Assembly (NCBI GenBank): GCA_030549495.1
Contig: JAUIRK010000511.1
Span: forward strand, 706,001 to 770,000
Reading direction: 5' to 3'
Length of the DNA stretch: 64,000 bases
DNA from: Nectonema munidae
Taxonomy: Eukaryota; Nematomorpha; Nectonematoida; Nectonematidae
The position numbers and the translations under genes are program-made. Under the pieces are notes generated by a model. The model worked only from the letters and a program-made list of their open reading frames with translations, had not been told where the DNA came from and did not search any database. Shown here one piece after another: positions 52,476-64,000 of this stretch (positions within the stretch are counted from its first letter, which is position 1; the number at the start of each line of letters is the position of its first letter).

Positions 52476-52709
52476 TACAGGTTAAGTAAACGTGTAGGTG
52501 AGGTTGAAAAAATGAGGGAAAACAGAGAAGGTACTACTACAAAGAAGGTACAGAAGGAAATATGGGATTGTAAATCACTGAAGATGGAAGCAATAATGAG
52601 AGTTGTTTCAGCAGCAAGGAAGAATTCACGGAGAGAAAAGAAAGGATTAGACAAAAATATAATAGTGATGTCTCCCTTTTATCTAAGCCAAAGCCAAGTT
52701 ATGTCTTAA
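52476..52709 (+). CDS. Unrecognised basic ORF segment (low confidence)
   Basis: The frame reads KRVGEVEKMRENREGTTTKK and later VSAARKNSRREKKGLDKN, a Lys/Arg/Glu-rich composition that looks coding-like. The ORF's start lies inside the adjacent MITE, so only this part could be meaningful. It may be a helix-turn-helix piece of an old transposase, but no motif is firm. Confidence 0.2.
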   Translation, partial: YRLSKRVGEVEKMRENREGTTTKKVQKEIWDCKSLKMEAIMRVVSAARKNSRREKKGLDKNIIVMSPFYLSQSQVMS

Positions 52710-53394
52710 CTGTTTGCAAGCATCATGGCAATACAAATATCAAATTTAATTTAACTGTAAAAATTTTTATTGATATCATTTCTAATGATGTATCAATCGA
52801 TAAGTATGGATTCTCATTTTTAAATTTCAATCAAATAAAAATTTAAATTCACTCTCTTTCGATCTAGATTGGTCAAGGCTCACGAAATTAAGAAGTCATT
52901 GACAGTCAAATGTGAGATTGGAGCTTATCAAGACTTTTCATCTTTACTCTTTATTAATACTATCTATACCCGATAACAAATAATTGTTTGTATATATTAA
53001 ACATATTTTATGAGAATTGTTGAAAATAATTGGATTTTAGCCAATCAGATCCGAGTTTTTGAGCAGTAATAGTCAATATTTATTAAAGAAGTGTTCAAAA
53101 TAATTGTTTTTATTCTAGCTTATTTTGATTGATTGGTTATGGAATGTTTTTTATAAATTGACATTTCTTCATATCACTTGTCCTTTAATACAAAATGTTC
53201 CTCCCCACCCTTCTAGCGAAGCGGATATTTCATATGGCAAACCAGGCAATTGCTTGTAGTCGATCATTTGTTTTATCAAACTCGTCCTCACAAAAATAGG
53301 CACTTGTATACATAGACAGACAGATACAGATTTATACAAAGTACAGGCTTCTATGAGAAGTTCATATTGGAGGCCCTTATTAATGTTTAACTGT

Positions 53395-53475
53395 AGCTCC
53401 AAGAATCCTCAAGGTCAGTCCTATTTCAAGTAAACGATAACCCCCCCCCCCCTCTCCCAACTCCGCCACACGTCA
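53395..53475. repeat. Poly-C relic related to the 52.2 kb MITE
   Basis: A C14 run followed by CTCTCCCAACTCCGCCAC resembles the C-rich right end of the CAGTGGCGGA MITE. The left end is absent. Confidence 0.4.
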
Positions 53476-53625
53476 AAAAATTTTGATACAATAAAATAGA
53501 AATAAATAAACTTATACATGAATTCCTCTCTTTGTTAAATTAACATGACTTCTCAAAGTTTAAAATTTGAAAAGGAGTTTCCCTAAATTCCGAAACAGTC
53601 AAAATTTTAACCGAGTCCAATAATA

Positions 53626-53787
53626 AGGTATAGGGGTAAGGTTGAGGGAAGAGTGGAGTGTTTTCTACGAGAAGCACAATTGCATAGCTTGTATCGAACT
53701 ATGAAGAAAGTAGGCTTGATACCGGTTCGAATCCAAGACCGTGACTTATCGAAACTGAGCATCTAACCAACCTTACTCATGTCCCCT
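53626..53787 (-). mobile_element. tRNA-derived SINE
   Basis: A reverse-oriented near-full copy. The minus strand shows GGTTGGTTAGATGCTCAG, the B box GGATTCGAACCGG and the body ending at GGTAAGGTTGAGG. Confidence 0.78.
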
Positions 53788-53938
53788 TAAAAGAATGTAT
53801 AGATTATAATTCTGTATAAACCAGAATTAATAAGAATCCTTTTGAACCAAGATTTGTGGACACACTATACAAAGTATGAGTTGTTTTAAGAAAGGGTGAA
53901 AAATTAAAAAAAAACATTTCCATAAAAAATTTACTTAT

Positions 53939-54447
<509 letters not shown>

Positions 54448-54449
54448 TA

Positions 54450-56490
54450 TATATTAATTCAAGATTTAAACAGAAAATAATCATTAAAAATGTTTTAATT
54501 TTTCTTTTTCTAAATTTTTTTAAAAAAATTGACTTTTTTAGATTCGCTCTTCTTATAAGACTTCCTTCACTTTAATTGTTTTCAAATAAACAGTGTGAAA
54601 TTTTAAACTCATTTTACCTACGCTTCAATTTCGCTTTCGTTCAAGAAATTATTTTATTTAATTTACAAAAAATTTATTCCCATTACTTCCATGCTTTTTT
54701 CAGTTCATGAGAATTTTTCAAAGTAAATAAGACAAAAGATGAAGTCAACTTATATTCTAAATTTCACAAAAAAAAAGTACAACACTTGGTGAAAACCATT
54801 TCAGTTCAGATTCTAGCAGCACACTTAAATAACAGCAAGAAATAACAAAAGTTGTTCAAGAGTAAGCAAAAACTTTTAATGAATAATGTTTGGGAACAGA
54901 TCATGAGATCGAAAGGATTTGAAACAAAGCAGCTAAAAATTTAGAAATTTTGAAGATTCGACATTTGATTTTCGTAGAAATTTTTGTTAATCGAATTTTT
55001 TAGTTTTTTTTATATAAAAAGTTCAATTGAAAAATGTGTACTTAAGGTCCCCGTATGCAAAATGAAATGTAGCATTGAAGATTTTTGAAAACATAAAAAC
55101 AGAACTGGTTGAGGAGGGATCAAATAATACATCTTATCAAATATACAAAAGTTTAGGTAAAAACTTTACTTACATTACAGGATATGGAAGCTCTATCTTT
55201 CTTCCTTTCAAAAGCTTTTAAAGGGGGAGAGTATACGCGTATAAAGGAAGGATGTATTCTACGCAGGTCGTTAAGGTATTTTGTGTGTGTGAGTGCGTAA
55301 GATTATGTGAAATATTAAATCATAATTTTGTCACAATCACAAAAGGAATAGCTTGTGACCTGGAGCAAATGATGAAGAGTTTTCACTTGAATTTGCAAGG
55401 CTGAAAAAATGTCAAAAAGCATTTTCGAAGTAACATTCTGAAGTTTAGATAAAAAAAGGTGTCTACAATACTCAAGGAAAAGAAATTAGATTTGTGATAT
55501 GGCATGAGATGTGGATGTCTAATATGCTTATGACATTGCCAATGCTATAGCACACATACACACCCCCATATACCTAGAGAGGCATTCTTTGCGATTTCAT
55601 TGGCTTTTACATGTGGTTTATTATAAGGAGAAAGAATATCATATATATTTATGACAGAGGTATAGAGATCATGAGTCTTATTTCATTACCATCAATTCGA
55701 CAACAGACCCCTAGCAACTCATCATCAGTGCTTTATCCGCAATATCATTCCGTTTTTCATAAAATAATGGGCGGGCTTTAACGAAAATCATCATCCCAAT
55801 CAACGTTTTCTTCATCATTATTCACAAAGATGAATGAGCATATCGTTTTAACTACTTCTTAAACGTGTCCATAACCGTCCAAAAATTTGAGTGTCGATTA
55901 AACTAAATTGATAGAAAATTTATTTTCACTGATAAAGCTTCACATATGTAGATGTATTAATTAAATTGTAAAATTTTTTTTCTTTTGAAAACCGATGTAA
56001 TCTTCCAAAATCACAGAGAGCCACTGACCCCTAACATGGGGGCAAGGTGAAGTCAAAGGAGAAGAAGAAGAAGAAATCTTCCAAAATCTCATAATTTTAA
56101 ATTAAAATAGGTTTGTATCAAAGTAGTGAAAATTTTGAAAAGAAAACTAAATTTCTGGGCAATGCATGGAATTAAATAGAATAGCTAAACTCTCCAAAAA
56201 AAATTTTTGGAGAATTTGGTATGAATATCATAACAAATTTCAAAATTCAAGATAAAATTTTCCTATTTTTTCATATAAAAAAGTATAAATTAGAACAAAT
56301 TTTCATCAATTTAGTAAAAATTTCAAAAAATATTCGAAAGAAAAAATATAAGAAATTTACATTTTTTTTGATATGTAAAAAAAGTTTCGTTAAAATTTTA
56401 ACATTACGAGGATATTTCTTTGGGTCCCACTCAAACATTCCGACTTAGCTTAGTTGGGGAGGGGGCAAAACAGATTTCAATGAGGGTAGG
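54450..56490. other. Intergenic, no gene seen
   Basis: AT-rich. Small (GAA)n near 56,065. No supported gene. Confidence 0.5.
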
Positions 56491-56493
56491 ATT

Positions 56494-56600
56494 ATAAGAA
56501 AGTGTATACATTTATATATTATAAGGGAGTTTTAGGGCGTAAAAATCTTAGGGGACCTTTATGTTCCCCCCCCCCTTCCCCTTCACCTCCTTATCTTTCA
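56494..56600 (+). repeat. Dispersed repeat with poly-C run, copy 2
   Basis: Shares GTGTATACATTTATATATT and GGAGTTTTAGGGCGTAAAA with 26,524-26,640. It includes a C10 run. Confidence 0.5.
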
Positions 56601-56778
56601 AGGGGCATGTTCCAACTCCAAATTACCGACATACCCGATTAAATAAACATATCATTGATAAAGTAAATATACTAAGCGCAAAAATTACTTAGCCTTTAAA
56701 TTTTATATAGAAACTTCTTAAAACAAGAGGCTAGAAGAAATCTGAATTACAAATATTTCAAAATTTTCAATTATATCA

Positions 56779-58120
56779 CAGGCGTGTCAAACTCAAATCT
56801 CTCTCACGAAGGATTTCCAATCTTAATGGCTGTTGCGAAGCAGATAAAAAAAATTCAAGCGTTCAAAAGACACACACGCGTTCCTAATTAGAATCAAAGT
56901 AAAAGAGACTAAATTCTTTAGACTTTTAGTTTTTTTAGTGAATTTTTTTTAGTTTTTATACTCAATTTTCCTTTTTCGATTTTTCAGAAACTTGTCATCT
57001 GAATAATCGTTTACAATGTCATCAGAATAATGAGGTAAATTCGTAGCAGAGGAAATTGTTAAAATATCATTAATTGGAGCAGTGGTTAATTTTATACTTT
57101 GCTCTAACTTATTAATATTCATAAGTAAAAAATTTCTCGGAAAATGTCATGTAAAAGAAAAATAGAATTTTTGAAGACAGTAAAGTTATTTTCTGATATT
57201 TATCAAAATCACAGAGACAGAATCACAGAGACTTTTTAAGACAGAATTTTCAACCTATTTCTTTCCATAAACTCAACACCATAGATGAGATATGCATTTG
57301 TATCTTCACAATTTCCTTAATTATTATTTATTTCATAGGAAAAAAAAGATATTGGAAAGGTAAAAAAACTTTCACTCACATGGAAATGTGCAAAATTAGC
57401 GAATTTATACCATTGATTTTTTTTCAAGAAAATAACTAAACTATAATATTGCTGTAACTGGCGATGATTCAAAAATGAAGTTCAAATAAGATGATCTCTA
57501 ACTCAAAAAACTGATATACCACAAAAAGAGGTTTTATGTTGAAAAGTTGGCGTTCTCCAAAAAATGGCTCCAAAAAGAATTTTACACAAAAACGACTAAC
57601 AAGTGTTGCATCGAGAAAAGGCCCTCTTCTCTACCCCCTGCGAATGTACTTTAAACTTGATTTTTAATTGTAAAATTTAAACCCCTAAATAACATTGTTA
57701 ATCATTTTTTATGTTTTATTTCAATAAAAAATTTTTTTTTTAATTAAATTATAACTATTAAGGAATTATAATTGATCAATAAAATTGCTCCTTTTTTGAC
57801 AATAAAAAACTTAAGACTCTTCTTGGCACCCCTTTTTCCCGCGGTTTATCACATAGACTTTTTAGTTCTTCGACAATTGCCCCTGGACAACTGGCCAGGA
57901 TATATTTATTTTTAAATCTCATTATTTAAAAAAAATGTTTAACTATTAATAAAAAAAATATGAAAAAAAATTATAAATAAGAAAAAAATTATCAAACACT
58001 TTGAAAGTCCAATTCAAATTCATCATTTTGATCAGAGAAGCCTATACATTTCAATCATAATTAAGTTACATCAATAATACAAACTCTAAAATTAATCATA
58101 TTTTTTTAAAAAGATTAGAT
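56779..58120. other. Orphan hAT end and AT-rich intergenic sequence
   Basis: CAGGCGTGTCAAACTCA at 56,779 matches a common hAT terminus, but no partner end was found. The rest holds no supported feature. Confidence 0.4.
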
Positions 58121-58123
58121 TTA

Positions 58124-58340
58124 TTAAATATCCCTCTGGGGGAGTTTCTTAGAGGGCAATTGCCGGATTACGGTGCTTTTTATGGCACTTTTTAGAATCT
58201 TTTCCAGTTGAGTCCTATTTAGCCATTTTTTAGTGGTGGAAAAACCGAGGAGGCTGTATGATTTCAGATAATGATATTTGAACAATTTTTTATCACTTCC
58301 AAATATTTTTCTTGATCTTCTATGGGAAAATGAAATTTCG
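58124..58340 (-). CDS. Candidate terminal exon (unrecognised)
   Basis: The minus strand has a possible acceptor (ttttcccatag) near 58,320, then an open frame with RKIFGSDKKLFKYHYLKSYS, later GFSTTKKWLNRTQLEKILKS, and a stop at 58,124 followed closely by AATAAA. The charged, coding-like composition suggests a last exon, possibly of a gene now separated from its upstream part by the hAT insertion 140 bp away. No homology is recognised. Confidence 0.3.
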
Positions 58341-58482
58341 TGGACAATTAAACGCGATTTCGTAAACAGTTGGCAAAGAATATATAATTTAAAATGAATA
58401 TAAAAAAATACCAGCAAAAGAAAGCTAAAAGAATTGGACATCAAAAATGAATTTAGGAAAATGAAAAGCCAGGAATGTCCAT

Positions 58483-61202
58483 TAGGGTGTTTCACAATTA
58501 TACGGGAAAAATTTTAATTTAACTGAAAATTGTAAGCAACCTTTTATTTTGTCCTTTTTTTTAATAAAAAATTTGAAGAGAATCGGCCAATGGTATAATG
58601 TCGCGCAATTTAATTCAACTTTTTCATAAGGCAGGATTTGGTCCGACTTGGGAATTTATTCCGGTGGGCTTCGACAACATGAAGAAGGAATTGAAGTTGG
58701 TCTTCTGCCTTGGTCCTTCCACTTTTTGTGTATTCCTGAACCAGAGCCACTCCACGCTCCGTTGTATCTTTGGTCACAACCAGTCCCTCTACTCGTTGGA
58801 GTCCAGCTTGATAAGAAGGCTTATCCTTCCATTTTGCCAGATCCTCGTCAAAAAAACTTGTCTCGATATTCATGAGTTCAAATAATTTCTTGGTATTTTT
58901 AGTTACAAAGGAGGTCACTGACTTGTTTTTTATTCCATCAGGAAGAGCCCTAGGACGGGGAGAATTCTCTTCGGATCCGTCAGTTGCCTTCATGTTTGCG
59001 ACGAACGTCTCTCTTCTTTCCGTGTTGCTACACGGGAAGAAGAGGGTCTTTTAAGTTGATGCTGAGAGAACTGGGAAAGAAGATCCACATCTCATTCTCG
59101 ATTTCTCTTCATTCTCGATTTAAAGCTCTTTTTTTATCGGGATTTCATCTTAGCGGCTCCCTCAGGCCTTTTGAAAAATCCGAATTTTGATGTAATTGTT
59201 TATTGTTTATTACATAAGTGTCTGAGCCAATCTGCACCATCGGAAAGGTTTTTTTTTTATTACACTTTATAATTTGTTATTTTTTTTATGCATTTTTTTC
59301 TTGAATAAATCTTTCTTTCTTCTTCTTTAAAGCCCCGGGTTTTCGAAAAGTGATCCTTTCGCGGTCATGTGGCACCCCTTCAAGAAAGATAATGACCAAC
59401 TCAAGAAGCTCTCTGTAGTCGTCGCGTGGATGATTAAAGTGCAGCTGACTTTGGCAAAAATTGAGGACATCAGTAGCCCACGATGTAACTAGAATCGCAT
59501 CTTTGGCTGTTTGATAGTTTGTTTTATCCACAGAAGGCCAAAACTCTTTGAATTGTTTAAAAATTGTGGTATTACGGCTACGTGACACCTCTGGAACCAA
59601 TCAAGAAAAGACCGCTTTTAGTAGAAGCTCCAAAACATGATGTCTACAAGCTAGACTCAAGAGATCACGTCTAAGGATCTTTGCGACCGGTGTTAGTGGC
59701 AGTCGTATCGAAGCAAAGCGTTGCAATCCTCTCTTGATGGTTCCATTCCTTCATGACGTTAATAATTGTGGTGGTTGTCGGCTCAGCTTTACCATCGGAG
59801 AACGGAGCAGCAAGCAGCTTGAGAACTCTTTCTTCAGAAACAAGAATAGGAAGGCGATCCACTACTTCTCCATTAGTAAGTGCAGGCATCAAATTTCCAT
59901 CCCAGTTGACAGTCAAGGGAACAGTTGGAGAGAAAGACTCTTTATTTCAGCGGCTCTTTCTTCGCGATGTTTACTGCGATGTCTGTGGATTGTGTGAAGA
60001 AGACAACGACGATCCATACTTAGTTTTTGAAAATCTTTCCTCGTATGCCTCTTTTTCCCCTTTGCAATCTCTTCGTCTCTGTCATAATTCGTTTTCTTTT
60101 CCTTTCCTCTTTACTAAGCCAATTTTGGTCCAATCCTTGCATCTTTCCTTCTCGTTGATGCTTCCTTTGAGCCTTGAAAAATCCCGATCTTCTTTGATTA
60201 TCATCATCTGCATTGCATCCTGATGCGCTATGTCAAACAATTGTTTTAACTTAACATGAAAAGACTTTCGGTTCTCCACCACTTTCCCAGGTTCTCAGGA
60301 TTTGGATTTCTTGAGGGCCGCGTACTCATCGTGTAGCTTCTTCACTTTTTTGAGAATGTGACAATAATCTTTTGTTGGAATATTGGTTTTTTCCCATTGC
60401 TCTTGAATTTTTAGAGTGATTTCTCTTATGGCCTTAGTCAAGTCTCTGGGATTCCTCTTGATATGGCATTCCAAAACCATCAAAACTTCTCCAGTGAGGC
60501 GAAGCAAGTTTTGTGTTAACTGGTTCGTTGCTAATCCGTCAATCAGCCAGAGAGTATTCTTTGATCGCAACTCAGACATTTGAATAGAGGCAGTGGATCA
60601 ACAAGGAATCCAAATAACAAACACTTATAAGTATCTGATTTATTAAAGTTTATCTAAAAGCAGGCTCTATTTTCTTTGAAGTGCTATGACGGGAAACGTT
60701 GAATCTCCATTAATAATGGCAAACTATTGTATTTATGTTAGAAAATTGATAGAGATTATTTCCTATAATATTCATAACATGCGAGAACTATAATTTATCA
60801 AAATAATCAAAAATACACCAACTTATCGATTAGATAATATGGTGTAGTCAACAAACATGCCATTCAGGCGTAAGATGTATTTAATAATTCGTTGTAGTAG
60901 TGGTATACTTCTATATGTATTAATAAATTTTGGAAATTTTAATAAATAATGATAAATACGATCCCTTAAAATCTTTTGTCACTTCACAAAGATGAACAAC
61001 TCACTGCTGTACAAGACAGGAGTGACCGACATGTTATGCCCCCATAACTTCTGTGTAGGTACTGACTTCTGTAGCTCTGCGCGACATCAAGATGTGGACT
61101 TTACAGTTAAAAATTTTGTCAAACTAATTTTTTGATGAAAAAGAATGTAACGAGAGGTTGCTCATAAAAATCCAACAAGTTTCATTCTTTTGAAACACCC
61201 TA
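58483..61202 (-). mobile_element. hAT-like DNA transposon, 2.72 kb, broken transposase
   Basis: Ends TAGGGTGTTTCA and TGAAACACCCTA are inverted and flanked by a perfect 8-bp duplication ATGTCCAT (58475-58482 and 61203-61210), as for hAT elements. Minus-strand pieces: N-terminal coiled region (60,295-60,579, MSELRSKNTLWLIDGLATNQ); basic linker (60,082-60,282); catalytic part (59,671-59,916) with ERIATLCFDTTATNTG; RDDYRELLELVIIFL (59,286-59,600); C-terminus (58,610-58,993) with KDTTERGVALVQEY and FLLHVVEAHRNKF. These blocks match a transposase family I recall from crustacean and other invertebrate genomes. At least three frame breaks, and apparent loss of the segment after PGAL, make it inactive despite the intact ends. 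Confidence 0.82.
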
Positions 61203-61377
61203 ATGTCCATCATTAGATAAATTTATGGATATTAAATTTTACATGGACAAATAAATTCCACTAATTGCATTTAACTGTTTGTTATTTATTTTTTAGTTAG
61301 ATAGTAAGTTTCTGAACTCAAAAATCCTTGAAGATTGAATTCTTGTAGAAATCATTAACTCGTGTTTTGTTTGTCAA

Positions 61378-61588
61378 GGAAAAATCGTTTTGGCTGACAT
61401 TGAATTTCGTTTTATCGACGAAATCTCCTGTACCCTGCTACACACCGACTCAAAGTAAATCAAGAAATTTAAATGCCGCAAAAACAAAAGTGAAAAAAAA
61501 TAATGATGATTATTTACGTGATATTGAAAAGGATGTTCACCAGCACTTTAAAAGCCTGATGGAGGCGAAAATTTGTGAAAACTGTTAA
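61378..61588 (+). CDS. Candidate exon or ORF (unrecognised)
   Basis: A possible acceptor (tttgtttgtcaag) precedes an open frame ending KNNDDYLRDIEKDVHQHFKS, then LMEAKICENC and a stop. An alternative frame reads GKIVLADIEFRFIDEISCTL. Composition is coding-like but no family is recognised. Confidence 0.22.
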
Positions 61589-61726
61589 ATATGGAAGAGG
61601 AAAAAAGTTGGAGCAAGAAGTACTCTTGAAATAAATAAGGAGAAGAAGACTGGAGAAATGGTGTTGTTTAGCGATAAAAAATGTTGAAAGCTTTCTTAAC
61701 TTGCCCATAACTAACTACATAACGTA

Positions 61727-61762
61727 TCATCATCACCATCATCATCATTATCATCATCATCT
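61727..61762 (+). repeat. Short (CAT)n repeat
   Basis: Interrupted CAT units, about 36 bp. Confidence 0.85.
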
Positions 61763-61769
61763 TTTCACC

Positions 61770-63040
61770 CAATGCTACACTCATCAGTAAAACCTTCATA
61801 TGGTATACATAAACTTAGGTATATTTTCATCATAATCCCTTTATCATGTTTGTAATAAAATAAATAGCTTCAATAACACATATTTTATCAAAATTCTCAT
61901 GTACCCCCAAGTTTATCCTTCATTGCGAGAAGAGAGTTAACGCATATATTAAAAGTAACCAAGGCCAATTTCCACAGTCAACATATGGTATGGAAGTAGA
62001 ATTTACGAAGACAAAATAGATGTAGTTAATATAGCTCAGGGTTTCACACTTGACTGTTTATGGATGGCAATCAAATTAGTTTATTTAATTGAGAGCTAAT
62101 TTCTAAAAATGTCTGTTTCTATGTTAAGTAAAAATTTCTAACGCAATCTGCATAAAATATTTATTTTTATTTTTTAGTTTTGTGTTTTTCTCGTCAAAGA
62201 AAGAAAAAAATAAGGAAAATAAGCTCAACCTGCGTCTCGAGGGCCTCAGTGTGGCTCAATTTTATTCTTGGTATGGTCCACTTCTTCATTCACAATTCTC
62301 AGCACAATTCTAATCATTTTTAAAAAAACCCTTGAAATAGTCACAAATTATCTTTATGTAATACTAATTAATTAAATTGTTATAAAATTTCAATTATTAA
62401 AACATAAAAATTTTGTTTTGCCATTGTTCTTTCCTTTTACCTCAATAAGGGGACAACCAAAACATCAAAAATTGAATCTTGCTTTTCTCAATAAACGCCA
62501 AAATTAATTATATTTCCTTTTTCACTGAATCATAAATGCAAATTTAGGTTTGCTGATTTATTTTCACAAAAGTTTTTAAATTAAATCTACTAATTAATGC
62601 ATCGTCATTTTTTAAATAAATACTAAATTAAAACCTCTTAAGGAGTCCGTAAAAGTAAACATCATTTGCTTATTTGAATGATTTTTAATATAAATCAGCT
62701 TTTTATAAACTACGTTTCATTTTATAATTTAGATTTTGCTTAAAATCAAACAAATCACTTGCGCTAACGTCTAACATAACTTATTTGCAATACAACTGGA
62801 AGAATGGTCATTTGTCATCACAGTACTTCTTAGCCAGTGGATTTTGTAATTAATTAATCCTATACTTTATCTCTTCTAATTTTCTGTTAGTGTATGTCGG
62901 TTTGTAAACTAAATCTTTTTCCCTCCACCCATCTCTATGAACTGTTAAATTACACACAAGGGGCTAACTACCCCTCCCTCTCAGGGTTGAAAATCACTGC
63001 TTTATTAGTTTGGAAACAGCCTACGCAATCGTGAAGATCG
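61770..63040. other. Intergenic, no gene seen
   Basis: AT-rich. GGGTTGAAAATCACTG at 62,984-62,999 resembles a hAT right end without a clear partner. Confidence 0.45.
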
Positions 63041-63197
63041 TAGTAATGGGTGATAATGATGATGATGTTGATAAACTTCAAGAGGAAAATAATAAAGGTC
63101 TATAGTTGCCAAATAAAAATCAAAAGTGTGGTAGTCTGTTAGAGTTTGAAAAAATGACTTATTTCCTCGGAAATTTTAACACAATTCAGAGAGTCAA

Positions 63198-63320
63198 TCA
63201 AGTGCGTGTGTGTGTCTCTCAAGTTAATATCTTGTATGATCAATTAGTGCTCAAAGATTCCAATTCAGAAAAAATAAAGTTCTTATGGATGTATTGTAGA
63301 TCATCAGAAGTTTTTGAACA
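63198..63320 (+). CDS. Candidate internal exon (unrecognised)
   Basis: An acceptor-like ttttaacacaattcag is followed by an open frame with VNILYDQLVLKDSNSEKIKF and LWMYCRSSEVFEQ, then the donor CAG|GTGTGT. Composition and borders look like a real exon of a plus-strand gene running off the window, but nothing is recognised. Confidence 0.3.
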
Positions 63321-63935
63321 GGTGTGTATTGCAATATAAAAATTTGAAAAATTCGTTAGCCATAACTTCAAGTAAAACTATTTTTGAGAGTATAACTGAA
63401 ATTAGTTTAAAATAATAATTTCTGCATATTTTTGGTGCAAGAATTAGAATATTTGCTTAGACTATATCTCAAATCTTTGGCAACTAAAAAAACATTATTG
63501 CTAAAAAATGGGGATCGTATGTCGAAAGGGTACCTTACCAAATTTCGAAACTTCACAAGTTTAAAATATTTAAAAATTTAAAAAACCAATTCAAAATTTT
63601 AACTCTTTTTGTATTTATTGTTTTTAATTTTGAATTATTTTCTTTCAAAAAATTTCTTATAATGAAAATAGAGTAACTATATATACTGAGGATTCTTATA
63701 ATGTTTGATGAAGACTCGTATTTTTAATTCAAAAATTACAAAAAAAAATTTTGTCTAGCTATGAAGTTTTTACATAAAATAATAATGCATTGAATCCTTT
63801 CACTCTTTAAATAAAGGTGCAAAAAAATTACATTTATGAAAATGAACTTCTTGCTCTAGGCAAAATTAATACATCCAAAAAAATTGTACTTTCTGAGAAT
63901 TTTAAGTGTACTCTGTCAAACAAGCACTACAGCTA

Positions 63936-63947
63936 CAGATGATGATA

Positions 63948-63982
<35 letters not shown>

Positions 63983-64000
63983 AATGATAATGATGAGGAT
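63936..64000 (+). repeat. (GAT)n microsatellite at window edge
   Basis: GAT units with AAT interruptions running to the end of the window; its full length is unknown. Confidence 0.9.

Noticed and set aside
58598-60223. Plus-strand frames over the 58-60 kb region
   Set aside because: The minus strand carries the recognisable transposase blocks; the plus frames are their complements.
62820-62999. Complete hAT MITE between CAGTACTTCTTAGCC and GGGTTGAAAATCACTG
   Set aside because: The ends match poorly and the flanks show no 8-bp duplication.

Overview
This is a 64 kb AT-rich metazoan window (long A/T runs, very long microsatellites, many small exons with GT-AG introns, many decayed transposons). 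The 58.5-61.2 kb transposon resembles transposases I associate with crustacean genomes, so an arthropod, possibly a copepod, is a plausible but weakly supported guess. No operons, CRISPR or bacterial features are present, and I saw no LTR or virus-like element.

Left 38 kb: one host gene on the minus strand. Its exons can be joined by hand from 38,061 (ATG) down to 399 (stop). All 24 coding exons have GT-AG borders and every junction keeps the reading frame, giving a model of 4,365 nt / 1,454 aa. The product is predicted to be a secretory-pathway type I membrane protein. In order it has: a signal peptide; an unrecognised N-terminal extracellular domain; two EGF-like modules; two DOMON domains; a very acidic Ser/Thr-rich stalk of about 600 residues; a SEA-like domain; one transmembrane helix; and a short Lys-rich tail. 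A splice acceptor 11 nt before the ATG implies an upstream 5' UTR exon that I cannot place. Two roughly 0.5 kb CA arrays (read on the transcript) lie close to the splice sites around DOMON exons 9-11, which are all frame-neutral.

Repeats inside the gene's introns: a hAT MITE with Charlie-type ends (2,073-2,540); a possible pogo/Tigger relic (6.5-7.8 kb); a hairpin-rich short retroposon with a 15-bp target duplication (12.2 kb) and a second copy at 20.6 kb; a 5'-truncated LINE (14.4-15.9 kb); a hAT MITE with a perfect 8-bp duplication (16,110-16,526); a Tigger-like transposon (22,774-24,216); and clusters of small TTAA-flanked MITEs (3.6, 11.4, 36.4-37.1 kb; another group at 46.3-46.6 kb, outside the gene).

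Right 26 kb (38-64 kb): mostly repeats. It holds a piggyBac-like element flanked by TTAA (40,793-42,784), tRNA-derived SINE copies (also at 30-35 kb), foldback elements (45.4 and 47.8 kb), an exceptional 2.1 kb nearly pure (CA)n array (48.5-50.6 kb), a MITE at 52.2 kb, a (CAT)n array (53.9-54.4 kb) and a 2.7 kb hAT-like transposon with perfect 8-bp target duplications but a broken transposase (58,483-61,202). Only a few weak candidate host exons are seen there (58.1, 61.4, 63.2 kb).
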